Under the pieces are notes generated by a model. It was not told where the DNA came from. It saw nothing but the letters and a program-made list of their open reading frames with translations, and did not search any database. From Ichthyophis bannanicus (Eukaryota; Chordata; Amphibia; Gymnophiona; Ichthyophiidae): DNA of 64,000 nucleotides. Positions 34,161 to 45,101 of this stretch are shown here, piece by piece (position 1 is the first letter of the stretch; the number at the start of each line of letters is the position of its first letter). Where the stretch lies: contig CM066031.1 of NCBI GenBank assembly GCA_033557465.1, positions 1,230,801,312 through 1,230,865,311 of the forward strand. Direction: 5' to 3'. Made by a program: the position numbers and the translations under genes.

Positions 34161-35579
34161 ATAACTTGGAGATAACTATTTTACAGGGAACATGGGCTTG
34201 GTTATGAGTAGAAGAGCTAAGGGAGTGCTCTCACTGACAAGGAGAAGTCTAGAGTCCTCTAAGAACTCTAGCCCTTGAATAACCAGGAATGGAGGCCTAC
34301 ATGAAAAAAGTGCAGAGGATGTTTTTAATCCGCAGACAGTAAGTCTGGATCCTTCCATAACTCCAGCATGGCAGCTGGAGAAGAAGATGCAATGAAATGA
34401 GATACCATATTTACCCTTCTATGAGGGCAAAATGAGTATGATGCATTCTTGCGCTCAATATGAATTACCCCATGAAGAATTGAGGGTGGAAGGAAAATAC
34501 AAGACAAGGACTGGCTGTTACTAAAAGAAAGCCATCCCTGGTGAAGGGGTCCACTGGGGATGTGAACCAACCCAGGGGATTGGATAATTCTTTAGGTCTT
34601 CACTTAATTAAAGGCCTGTGTCCTTTATTGAAGAAGGAGACTTTAATGGAAATGGTAAGGGTAGGGAAGAACCCAGTAGTCATGACTAGGTAAAGCCCTT
34701 CCTAACCATCTGGAATTATTTGCTCTCTAGCAAGGGCCCATAGTGCAGAGCTGCTCTGTAGAGATGCAGAGAGCATGTTGCAGGTTGGTTAGAAGAAAAA
34801 ACTGTCCGTTTAAGAGCCAGTATGTAACCTTAACTACTCCGCCAAAGCCCATGGATTGGGGAAGGCTAAGGATAGAAGGTATGCTGATGTGTCTGCAACA
34901 ATAAAGCCAGAAAAGTTTCTTAGCCTGTCTGGGACTTAGTACTAAGGCCAGAAAAGATTGATATTGGAGATCAAGCCCTGGTTGCTTGGTCAGCAAGTCA
35001 GTGGTCTAACCACTAAGAGCCCCTGCATTCTAACTATTGTTAGGGCAGCAGAACAAATCTTAGGTCCCAAGATTGGAAAAAGACCTACAGACATAAGTAG
35101 GAGTGGTAAGACTCTGTCATTGTCTGAGAAGCTGCCACAAAACAAGAATGCAAGGGGGAGACAACTCTGAAAAGAAAACTCAGGGGCTTAGGGATAAGCC
35201 TTCAGTTAAGTGGTATCACTCTTACAGACCAAAATGTCTTAGTAAGAGGGACAGAGTTGAAAAAGACTTACGATGGAGTAAATCTTTGAAAAAGTAGTAT
35301 GAGACATGCTGATACAGGAGAAACTGTCAAAGGTAAAGGCATAGACAACCTTATTGATAGTTGTTACTCCTCTGTCTACTTAGAAGGAAGAGGAGTAACT
35401 TTACTACCTGTAAAGCATAATCATCCTAAGAAGCTCTATGAGCTAAAAGTCAGGATGTCTCTTTAAAGAGAGACATGTGTAAAATTTAGGATGGAACTGA
35501 TGTAGATGCTTGTAATGAGAAGCAGCAAACTACAGGTTCTAAACCTCAAAACAGGAAGGAGGATTCAGTGAAGAGTCTA

Positions 35580-37600
35580 TCAGCAACCCTGCGGCTGGTG
35601 GGTTTGCTGAAGCGGTTGAGGTTGTGGTTTCTTTAGCCTGGTTTGAGGTTTCCCTTGTTTGGAAACAGCTGTATGATGGGTAGAGAAAGGATAAAACTTT
35701 TTCCCCTTGGGGGAATAAAGTTTGGTAGAAGATTTCCTACCACCTGGGATAGAGGAAGGTGTTGACAATCCTTTGAAAGCAATAGTGTCAGTGGTTAACT
35801 GAGCAGCTTGGCGTAAAGTCTCTTTGTTAAAGAGATTCTCCCCAGTACAAGGAGTATTTCCCAGCCTTTCTTGTGCCCATTTATCCAAGTCAGAAGCTTG
35901 GAGCCAGGCCATGTGTCGTGCCCCTATGGCTATAGCAGAAGTTCTGCTAACAGACTCAAAACAGTCCAGGGTAGCACGAGTAAGAAACCTAGAGATATTT
36001 TGAACATGACTAACCAGTAAAGAGTCTGCTCTTTTGTGATCTTGAAGAAAAGGAGTCAAAAACAGCAAACTGTTTGTGACCTCTTCAAGAGATAGTCCCA
36101 TATAGAAAATATATGAGAGAATTCTTGTTGAAAACATGGATGCCTGGAAGCTTTTACGTCCAAAGGCATCTAAAGTTCTAGACTCACGACCTGGCGGATA
36201 AGAAGAGTGCCTTTTAGCACTTTTAACGCGCCTCATTGCTGATTCCACAACAATAGAATGATGTGGAAGTTGAGTTTTTTGAAAACCTGGAGAAGGGGAC
36301 ACCTTGTACAGAGAGTCAGTGGCCCTTGAAGGTGGGGATACCTTTAAGGGAGTTTCCCACATTCTAAGTAAAAGATCCTGTAAGGTTTGATGCAAAGGAA
36401 GCATGATGACCTCCTTTGGATTCTCAGGGATATGCAGAAGCTCTGAATCCCCTGGGGTGCAGGATCTTGATCAGGTATAGAAATGGCAAGTAACCTTGCC
36501 ATATCAAGCAGGAATGCTTGAAAAGAAATTTCCCCAGAAGGGGATCCTCTATCATGAGGAGTAAAGGTTAGATAGATCTGTTGAAGATCTAGTCTTGGCA
36601 CTAATGGATTGATCCATTGGAGTACAAGACCCGAAAGGGTAGAGCATCGGATTGTCCTGAAAGGATAGTCGTCGGTACCGCTCGTGGCCGGTGCCGCGAC
36701 AAATTGGTGGAAAACTTTCCATGTCAGGGATGGATTCCAAACTCGGTACCGAAGGAAGCAAGCTTGTGGAAGTAAGCATGGAAGGCACCGGTACCGATGC
36801 AAACGTAGAAAGCGGTACCGGCAGTGGTATCGAAGCCAGTACCGATACCGGAAGATCAGTCTGAGGTAAGTCTAACGGTACCAAAGGTAACGAGAGCGGC
36901 AGACTTTGATCTCCGGGACAATGTCTTCGGCACCGTCCGAAGTCGATACCAAGACGAGTCGGTACCCAATCGTCCAGGCTAGAGATCGATTCTAGACTCG
37001 GCATCGAAAGCAGCGAGTCTATCGAAACAGACCTGGAGGGTACCGATGTGGATACCAGAATCGGTACCGGGATCGATACCAATGCTGGAAGATCGGTCTG
37101 TAGCGACTCTAGCGGCACCGAAGATACCGAGAGCGCTAGACTGCGATCATCGGTGTGGAATGTTTCATCCAACACCATTGCCGATGCCGGGGCACCGCTC
37201 AAAGCGGATACCACCACCGAGCATGGCTCAGGTATGTTCGCAGAGGTAAAAACCCCAGGAACAACCTGAAACCCCATTAATGCTTTGGAGGCCGAAGACT
37301 CCCGCCGGGATTTTAAACCCAATTTGTCCTCGGGGGCAAGGCCAGAGGCATCTCGATGGTGAACATGAGATCTACCACCCGAGGACTGGCTAGTCTTTAG
37401 ACTTTTGTTGGGTTACCTGATCCTGTGAAAAAGAAGTTGTAGCTAGTACCCTCAGGTCTGATGGGAACCGCGTATCGGGTTGAGCTCGATGCTGAAGACT
37501 TCTTCTGGAAATACTACTGCAGTAGGGACACTCCAGCGGATAGTGGTCAGGACCCAAACATAGAGAGACGCGACCGCAAGAAAAAAACAAAAATAAAGGA
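35580..37600 (-). pseudogene. DIRS copy 3 gag (frameshifted, N-terminus deleted)
   Basis: The C-terminal half is open (36404-35580) and aligns with copy 1 gag: PGFQKTQLPHHSIVVESAM, AKRHSSYPPGRESRTLDAFG, WLQASDLDKWAQERLGNTPC and TGENLF. A second open frame (37322-36552) covers the Ser/Asp-rich part, which here is enlarged and dominated by GGTACCG/CGATACC words. Near 37600 the leader joins directly to CLGPDHYPLECPYCSSI, so the first CxxC pair is missing. Gag forms the particle or RNP in which reverse transcription takes place. Confidence 0.8.
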
Positions 37601-38300
37601 AGAATTTTCTGCGGTGACAGGAGTACGTCCTGCCAGCTCCACGGAAAAATGAAAACTGAGGAGAGGCAGTTGGGAAAGGCGGGAAGGCAGCACGCAGGCA
37701 TGGTGGGATGCTCCCAAAAGCGTTCTAATTAGACGCTGGGGAGCGTTCCCGTGCAGACTCCGTCGGTACCGACGTACCCATATGTGAAGACACATTCCTG
37801 CTTGTTCCTGGAGATAACAAGATGCCGTCATCTGTGCAAAGAAAATGGAAATTACACTTACCTGGTAATTGTTGTTCCTTGAGGAACTCCAGTTTAGTCC
37901 TCCACCTCTGGGTTGTGCATCTCCTCCTGCAGCTTGGAGACTGGGCATGTCAAAAATGTGACATCACTGGATGTAATCTGCTGGTCTCTCCCATTAGCCC
38001 CAGTGAACTACTGACAAAGCACACTCAAAGGAGCAACAAATCAGTAGCTATTCCATTCATTTTAACCTTGGAAGAAATTGAACTTATATCAACAAACGAT
38101 ATTACTATGGAATATCCCCCCATAGAAAACTACCTTTTCTTTGAACCGCTTCCTTTCCTTCATTGTTATACAGAAAAACAGATCAGAAAGAGCAAGAAAA
38201 GATAGCAAGTTATAGCAATAACCACACCTACCGGTAATCGTACACCTCTCCCAACTTAACCTTCACTGCCAACTACACAATCCCGGGTGGGAATGAGGAC

Positions 38301-38395
38301 TAAACTGGAGTTCCTCAAGGAACAACAATTACCAGGTAAGTGTAATTTCCATTTCCTTATCGTTCCTCCAGTTTAGTCCTCCACCTCTGGGATGT
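38301..38395. repeat. ICR of DIRS lineage B
   Basis: gaggactaaactggagttcc, then acaattaccaggtaagtgta is the inverse of the left terminus. The following ttccttatcgttcctccagt is the expected inverse of a right terminus that I cannot find at 50010, which supports a recombinant or truncated right side. Confidence 0.75.
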
Positions 38396-38450
38396 AACAG
38401 AGCAGTAATCATTGGGAGGGACCTTTCTAGTCGGCTTGTAACACCGCCGA

Positions 38451-38900
38451 TCAGAACATGGCACTCATCGCCACAAATAATTCCCAGCAGTAGTGTTTAC
38501 TGAAAGTATGCAGAAACGAGCAAGTGGCCGCAGTACAAATCTCACCAGGCGGAACCAAACAGCGCTCAACCCATAAAGTAGCTTGAGGTCTGGTAGACTG
38601 AGGACAAAATCCCGTTGTCCCTGGTGGACCACACAAAAGGTATGCTGAAGCAATTGCCTCTCTAATCCATCTATAAATGGCCGCCTTCGCTGCCGCTTCC
38701 TCTGTACGTGAACCTCCGAACAAGACAAAAAAGCTATCCGCTTTGCAAAAGGTCTCTGACACCTCCAAATACTGCCGCAATGCACGCTTAATGCCCAAGC
38801 GGCACAAACCCCCTGTCCATTGCAAAGCCTTCCAGCGAGTCCAGCACTAGGAAGAGAGACCGTCTGATTCAGATGAATCACTTTAAGCAAAAAAGGCAGG
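38451..38900 (-). pseudogene. Lineage B tyrosine recombinase, C-terminal part
   Basis: Coding segments include LKRALRQYLEVSETFCKADS-like order, AIYRWIREAIASAYLL and the S-T-R-P-Q box in the place of H-x-x-R (QSTRPQATLWVER). The nucleophile region FLHTFSKHYCWE, with its Tyr, follows. The upstream half, split by the L2 insertion, reads FLKAVSGLRPSRR and LPWDLSLMFGAL at 40640-40700. Frameshifts and stops show it is inactive. Confidence 0.75.
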
Positions 38901-39063
38901 AACCAGACGTAATACTGCTTTTCTTTTTTTTTTTTTGAAAGGGACAAAAAACGGTTCTCTACATGACAATGCCTGCAATTCCAAAATTCACCTCGTCGCA
39001 CAGACAGCTACCAAAAACGCGTCTTCAGAGTTAAATCTTTAACCGATGCCTTGGGTAATGGCT

Positions 39064-40640
39064 CAAAGACTCTTTATCTCAAAATTTTATATACCGCTTT
39101 GGCCGAGACATAAAAGTGGTTTACAATAAATAAAAAGTCTACGCTATCTGACTAGAGAAAAGGAACGCCATGGTAAGCTAGGAAAGAGGGGAAAGGACAG
39201 TGTAAGACTTACAATAGGTATATCGGACACAACTGACAGTACTCAGGGAGGGATATTAGGAGGGAGGTCAAAGGCTTGTTGAAATAGCTAAGTCTTCAGT
39301 AACTCCTTAAACTTTGGATATGAGGGTTCCAGACGGAGGGAGGGTGGTAGGGCATTCCAAAGTGCGGGGCTGAGAAAAAAGAAAGCAGAGTGACGGATTT
39401 GTTCTAAATGTGCTTGGGACGGAGGGGGCAAGGACAAACGATTGGCATGCAAAGCACAAAGCTGGCGGTAAGGCGTATAGAGAGCAATGAGGTTAGTTAA
39501 ATACAGAGGGGTGGATGTATAGATGGCTTTATGTCAAAATAAGGAATTTATACTGAAATCGGAAACGGAGAGGCAGCCAATGAAGACGATAAAGGATGGG
39601 AGTGACATGATCGTAACGGCGGGCTGATGCAATAAAGCAAGCTGCAGTGTTTTGTATGAGCTGGAGACGCTGTAGTTGGTAGGCTGGTAGGTTAGCCAAA
39701 AAGACGTTACAATAATCGAGTCTGCTGATGACTAGTGCCAGTACTAAGGTGATTAGGGACCTAGTGGGAAGGAGGGAACAGACAGCTCTAATTTGGCGCA
39801 ACGCTGCAAAAGAGCGACGAGTGAGGGCAGAAATATGATTATGAAAGGAGAGGGATGAAACTAAAATTACTCCCAAATACCGGAAAGAAGTAGCAAGCGG
39901 AATTGAAATATGATTAATCTGGGGAGCCACTGTTGGACAAGGCCCGCTTGGGGAGACCCACATTGCTGTGGATTTGGAGGGATTCAGGTGAAGAAAATTT
40001 GAGGAAAGCCAGTGGGCAACGTGAGTAAGACATTGATTGAGCTGAAAAATGTCTGACAATACTGGTGAAGTGTGAAACAGAAGGATAATTTCATCTGCAT
40101 AGATATAGGATGAGACCGGGTACTGCTGGATCAGAAGAGGCAGGGGAGAAAGGAAAATGTTAAATAACAAGGGAGAAAGAACACAGCCCTGTGGCACACC
40201 ACAGATAAGAGGGAGAGAGGAGGAAGACTGGTTATTAGAGTGGACGATAAAGGAGCGGGCTGTAAAGAAATGAGCAGAACCACTGCCACACGGTGCTGTG
40301 TAATCCAAAGTCATAGAGGCGAGAAAGGAGCGTTTGGTGATCAATGAGATCAAATGCTGCGGATAGGTCGAGTGAAACGATAAGGGTGATGTCTCCACAA
40401 TCATGAGCAACGTGGATCTCATTCAAAAGGGCCAAAAGAACGGTTTCTGTGCTATGCCCCAGCCGAAATCCTGCTCGCCGGGGGTGAAGAGTGTTAGTAG
40501 TTTCCACATGTGAATTTAGTTGTAAGAAAGCAAAACGTTCCAGCACCTTAGCCAAGAAAGGAAGGTTAGACACAGGGCGCCAATGGGAAAGGACAGAGGG
40601 ATCAAGAGAAGGTTGCTTTAAGAGAGGGTTAAGGCCCCAA
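39064..40640 (-). mobile_element. L2-type LINE, 5'-truncated, inserted in the DIRS B recombinase
   Basis: Minus-strand RT: LSHWRPVSNLPFLAKVLERF, RRAGFRLGHSTETVLLALL, VSLDLSAAFDLIDHQTLLSR, then in the next frame ICGVPQGCVLSPLLFNIFL, the catalytic box as YADEIILLF (second Asp changed to Glu), SRLDYCNVFLANLP and LYRLHWLPLRFRFQYKFLIL. A frameshift lies near 40240. The 3' UTR (39075-39520) ends with the tail tttatataccgctttggccg, inverse strand. The flanking DIRS sequence reads on across the element from GAL to FEPLP, which fixes the insertion point. Confidence 0.87.
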
Positions 40641-40930
40641 ACATCAAACTGAGGTCCCATGGCAGACCCCCCACTCTACGAGAGGGTCGCAGCCCAGACA
40701 CTGCTTTAAGAAAACGCAGAACACCTGCATGCGCCCCTACACTACTTCTTGCACTACTTCTATAACAAGAAAGGGCTGGCAACTGCACTCTTAAGAAACT
40801 GGCTATCAGTCACTTATCAAATCCTTCTTGTAGCAAAACTTAAAAGCCAAATACAGACATACGTCAAACGACGTAGACTTTTTTCCTAGCTCGAAGCAAG
40901 GTCGCGAGGACCGCTCACGAGTAGCCTTTC

Positions 40931-41206
40931 TGTCAGCATACATTTCATGCAGCTATGGACTCTGGTTAATTCAGTCTAAACTCTGACCCCTGGGTGACGT
41001 CAGTCTCTAGGACCTGGCTGCAGCCCCTCCTTGCTAAATCAAGATGGGTAGACCTTAAAGGGAGTGGCCAAAGACAATAGCAGACCTCAAGGGGAACTGC
41101 TGGAGAGGCACTATAAAGGACAGACACACTTCCTGTCTCTCTCTCCTTCATCGGACAGGTTTGGACACTATCATGAGGCTCTGATACTCAACTCCCTTCA
41201 CCCCTC

Positions 41207-41241
<35 letters not shown>

Positions 41242-41541
41242 CCACATGTTCTGGCCTACCATGCGGCTCTGACCCACAGGTTCTGGCCTCTATCTCTCTC
41301 ACACTTCACACATGCACACCTGCACACACAGATTCATTGATACACACTGAAACAGCTCTGTAACAATCACTATATACCTCTGTTCAATACCTATGGATTA
41401 AGCATATTTGTACATAAAAACCTTTCTCCAAGCCACACCTGTTTGCTTGTCTTATTACAATACCCTCCTGCGTCTGTGAAGTGAAATGAACCCAGGACCA
41501 AGCGGAGACTAGACCAGAGATTACATATTCAGAAGATTACA
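40931..41541 (+). repeat. ERV 5' LTR (611 bp)
   Basis: Runs from tgtcagcatacatttcatgc to agaagattaca. TATAAA is present at 41112-41117 with a plausible start of R about 25 bp further on. CT microsatellites lie at about 41135-41150 and 41211-41239, and a CRE-like tgacgtca at 40995-41002. The boundary was set by comparison with the 3' LTR. Confidence 0.95.
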
Positions 41542-41544
41542 TAT

Positions 41545-41556
41545 TGGGGGCTCGTC
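41545..41556 (+). promoter_or_regulatory. ERV primer binding site, tRNA-Pro type
   Basis: TGGGGGCTCGTC starts three bases after the LTR and matches the first 12 bases of the tRNA-Pro site used by gammaretroviruses. The remaining bases (tctcggat) diverge. A consensus splice donor, GG|GTAAGT, follows at 41587. Confidence 0.8.
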
Positions 41557-42188
41557 TCTCGGATTTCACAGCAGACCTCCAGTTGGGTAAGTAATAATTT
41601 TGTATAATACATTAAGTAGATTTCAGACAGAGTGAGACAGGAAAATCAATAGCCCTTGTGACCATTTACAATTTTGTTTTGTGGGTTAGACAAGGTGAGA
41701 CTTTTAGTGTCAAAAGGCTCTGTAAGAATCTAGAATTTTAAGGACATTACACAGAGTGGCTTGCAATTGTCTTATTTTTATGTATAGGCTTGCTACAGAT
41801 TTTATATAGTATTTGAACTGCTAAGAAAATACAGAGTTACACAGTTAAATATTCCTCATAGAGTACAATATACATCTTTCCTGGTAACATTAATTTACCT
41901 CTTGTCTGTTTGACTTTTATTTCTCTCTCCTGTCAGTGTATATCTTGGTGTGAGCAGGAATATCTGACTATTCTGTTAATCTCCTGTCCCTTTTTTACTT
42001 TTATTTCTCTGTCTCCTGTCAGTAACTTTCTTACTGAGAGCAGGCTTACAGCTGGCTGCAACTGATACAATTCTGTTAATCTACTCCACCCAGTTAAATA
42101 GGTGTGAAATACCTTTTAAGTTAGCATTCCTCCTTCTAAGGTTACACAGTTGAGATAGTCCAACTACAGCCTTTCTGCAGTATCAAAT

Positions 42189-43757
42189 ATGGCAGCATTT
42201 GATTTTAAAGAACTTACAGAAATTCTAATTTCATATTGTAAGAGAAAAGGAGGTCCATATGAAGGGGAATTCCCTGACTCATGGTATAATATTCAAAAAC
42301 GAATGTTAAGCCATGATCATGAATTCAAAAAGAAAACAAATAAAAGAAAATGCCTCTTCATCCAGGGCATGTGCAGGGGACTAATTAGCATGAAAAAAGA
42401 AAACTCTGAACTGACTTCTCAGTGTAGCCAATTGATCAAAGAACTGGAGGAGGCACAAAGTTGTATTTCTATTCAGAGAACTCAAGTGATTCAAGCCACA
42501 AATTCTTTTATAACTGTTAGTGAACAATTAGAAGCACTTAAACTTGAATTGAGGCACGTTAAAGATCAAGTGGCCTCTGCAAGAAAGTCAACACCTACCC
42601 CTCCCTCAGCACCATATGCCTATGAGCCATGCATACCAGCTAGAGAGAAACAAAAGAACAAAGATACACCCATTCCCTATGCCTATGACACACCTTATCA
42701 GCAACAAAAGAATACTAAAGTATGCATAGTTGGACTGAGGAATGGCAAAAACACAGATGAATCACAGCAGGAAAATTCAGATAGTTTATCTCAGCCAGAA
42801 CCCAGCAATCTCTGTCAGGAGAATAATTCAGATGACTTAGACATGGCAGCCAGTACAGAACTAAAAGCACCAGTTAAATTAATGTTCCAGGAAAATTTAA
42901 AAGATAGAGATATTGAAAAAATAGTTGAGAAAATTGGCACTATGCCTCTTAATGTAAATCAGTGGGTTAAATGGGCGATTGATATTCTGATTCACTGGGG
43001 TCTAGGGAAATACAGAAGAAAACAATCAGACTTTGATAGACTTATGCATCTGGCTCTAGGGCCACACTATTACAGGGTTGGCTCTCTCACTCACCCATAC
43101 CAGTTGGTTAAAAGGGGTACTGAGAAACTATTTCACTGTTCCCCAATGCAAGTATTTAAAATTATTTCACCTTTACCAGATGATACATTGGAACAGTTTG
43201 CATATAGAGCCTGGATTTTAAAAGCAGTTCTTAATGAGCAAGAGTCCTGGCCCAAGGCAGAGGATTATGGGGAGAGCATGCATAAGGAATTTTTATTAGA
43301 ATTGCTATCCCCTGAGATTACAAAACACCTTCTGTTATTTTCTGAAGACCCTGAAGCAACCCCTTTTGATACTCTAATGCTCAGAATTGGGTCTGTTTGG
43401 AAGACCCAGCCCTCGCAGGTCATTACAGTATCAGAGGCACGGAAGTGGCAGGCCAATGAATCCTCTCAGTACATAAGAAACACAGACAGAGGACACACCC
43501 CTAAGTGGCAAGCTGAAGGATCCTCTCAGTACACAAGAAACACCGACAGAGGCCACGCCCCTTGGAGAGCACACGGCAGAGGTACTTTTAGAAACTCCTC
43601 AGGTTACATCCCCTTTCAAGAGCTCAAAGCACAGAGAGATGGGCTAGAAAAGGAAAAAACTAAATGGGAACAAGATAAACATACACTGCAGATAGAAATA
43701 GATAAATTAAAACAGGATTTACAAGCAGCTCAGGACAAACACAAGGCTAGGGCATAG
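42189..43757 (+). CDS. gag: ERV Gag (intact, 522 codons)
   Basis: Opens at ATG 42189, about 650 bp after the LTR, and ends at a UAG (43755-43757). The N-terminal part carries a coiled coil (about residues 75-125), a Pro-rich linker follows, and a capsid-like helical region lies at about residues 235-415, with LEQFAYRAWILKAV resembling the major homology region only loosely. No CCHC zinc knuckle is seen. Instead the C-terminal part has two 20-residue tandem copies (60-bp period, 43443-43562), an Arg/Gly patch and a terminal coiled coil. The frame is fully open, in contrast to pol and env. It builds the particle that packages the element's RNA. Confidence 0.88.
   Translation: MAAFDFKELTEILISYCKRKGGPYEGEFPDSWYNIQKRMLSHDHEFKKKTNKRKCLFIQGMCRGLISMKKENSELTSQCSQLIKELEEAQSCISIQRTQVIQATNSFITVSEQLEALKLELRHVKDQVASARKSTPTPPSAPYAYEPCIPAREKQKNKDTPIPYAYDTPYQQQKNTKVCIVGLRNGKNTDESQQENSDSLSQPEPSNLCQENNSDDLDMAASTELKAPVKLMFQENLKDRDIEKIVEKIGTMPLNVNQWVKWAIDILIHWGLGKYRRKQSDFDRLMHLALGPHYYRVGSLTHPYQLVKRGTEKLFHCSPMQVFKIISPLPDDTLEQFAYRAWILKAVLNEQESWPKAEDYGESMHKEFLLELLSPEITKHLLLFSEDPEATPFDTLMLRIGSVWKTQPSQVITVSEARKWQANESSQYIRNTDRGHTPKWQAEGSSQYTRNTDRGHAPWRAHGRGTFRNSSGYIPFQELKAQRDGLEKEKTKWEQDKHTLQIEIDKLKQDLQAAQDKHKARA
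43443..43562 (+). repeat. 60-bp tandem duplication in ERV gag
   Basis: aagtggcaggccaatgaatc and aagtggcaagctgaaggatc start two 60-bp units with about eight differences, coding two similar 20-residue segments with SSQY and RNTDRGH. Confidence 0.85.
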
Positions 43758-44800
43758 GGATGTCCTGACTTCTTGAGTTCAGATATCAAAATGTCTCAAG
43801 CCTTCATAGCCCAGCCTGCCTCCTTTATCTCAGCAGAGGACTCAATTCCAGAGCCTCTGGGTGATGAAATGGATACAGGCCCAGGACACAATTTAAGGCT
43901 TGTAACACCCTTGATACTGGACTCTTGTGCACGCCCCAATGTTATCAGTAGAGTAGGGGGTCAGGATAAATTAGCTTTGATTGACACAGGGGCTGGAATT
44001 AGTTTTACAAACAGAGCTTCTCCCACTGCACATCAGAAAAATATGGAAATTTATGAAATTCAAGGAATTAATGACACAGCTTCCAAATGTGTGGCTATCC
44101 CAGTTAAATGGGGTATCCCTGTGCACAGTGAACAAAATAAGGAAATGTTAGAAACCACTGCCTCCACTATAGTGAACACACCAAAAGAAATAATTGGAAC
44201 TGATGTTCCCAACCAGTTAACTTTGGTGGGGGATATGGCTAATCTTAAATTGTGGCAGTATTCAGGAACTTCAAGTGCTTCTAAAACTTTAGTGCATGAA
44301 GTCATCCCCATGCAGTTAGCAACTCAGTGCACTAAGGCAGCTCAGCAGTATGATCTGTGTGTAATTCCTTCAGAGGTGGCTGATATTCCAGTCTGGGCTC
44401 AAGACAAGTTAGATTGTGGCAAAATGCACACAGAAATACTGTTGGAAGGTGAGGATCCTCCACCACAGAAGCAATACCCAGTACCTCATCAGGCTATAGA
44501 ACCAGTGACTAAAATTGTGAAGATACTGGAGGAGAGGGATCTGATTAGACCTATTTCTTCCACATGCAATTCACCAGCCTGGCCGAAACAGTGTGCATGG
44601 ACTGTGCCTCCACAGGGATTTAAGGATTCACCATCAATATTTCATGATTACATGAAGGAAGCCCTGTCACTAGTGTCTTGCAGAGATGAGACCTAGACCA
44701 AAACTCCCCTTTGGAACTGCACAGTGGGAGGGACCATACTTAGTTACTGATACCTTAGGCCCAAGCCTATCCTAATGCACGATAACCAGCAGTACTGGAA
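43758..44800 (+). pseudogene. pol: ERV pro-pol remnant with large internal deletion
   Basis: Directly follows the gag UAG in the same frame, so expression by stop read-through, as in gammaretroviruses, is likely. The protease motif LIDTGAG lies at about 43976-43996. RT begins (QKQYPVPHQAIEPVTKIV, LEERDLIRPISSTCNSPAWP) but at about 44583 jumps to a later RT segment (CAWTVPPQGFKDSPSIFHDY), omitting the motif A region. The frame stops at 44696. Just after, in another frame, WEGPYLVTDTL resembles the GPY/F end of a gammaretroviral-type integrase. The catalytic RT box, RNase H and the integrase core are absent. Confidence 0.85.
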
Positions 44801-44867
44801 ACACATCACCCAGTTAAAACCATATGGGTAATATGTGTTTTATCAGTCTTTGTTTTCAGCTACCACC

Positions 44868-44919
44868 TGAAGACAGCACGGACAGCTGCTTTATGAAGAC
44901 AGCACGGACAGCTGCTTTC
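44868..44919 (+). repeat. 26-bp tandem duplication
   Basis: tgaagacagcacggacagct plus gcttta and its copy lie between the pol remnant and env. A second small duplication (agttatgtaaataagtag) lies at about 44985-45025. Confidence 0.8.
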
Positions 44920-45101
44920 TGAACAAAAGTCGCTTGAGGACGGTAACTATTTACTCCTGCTGTATAGTTGACATGTGTTTAATAGTTATGTAAATAAGTA
45001 GTTAGTTATGTAAATAAGTAGTAAAAATTATTATTATTTTTTTTTTTTGTGTTTGTTTTGTTGTTACATAGTATAAGTGGGGACACAAGTTTGCTTTTAT
45101 T

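Larger units (their letters stand above)
32243..37816 (-). mobile_element. DIRS derivative (copy 3): good termini and gag, eroded enzymes
   Basis: Termini (32243-32425 and 37653-37816) and ICR (32515-32620) are close to those of copies 1 and 2, including the CGGTACCG-type palindrome, in spite of small differences. Gag is readable (35580-37600). RT, RNase H and recombinase survive only as scattered similarity, for example 32675-32790 against the recombinase end and 34720-34790 against RNase H. The interior contains a long AT microsatellite (33383-33895) and an L2-type tail (34064-34160). It interrupts the piggyBac gene. It may be a non-autonomous member moved by related enzymes. Confidence 0.82.
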
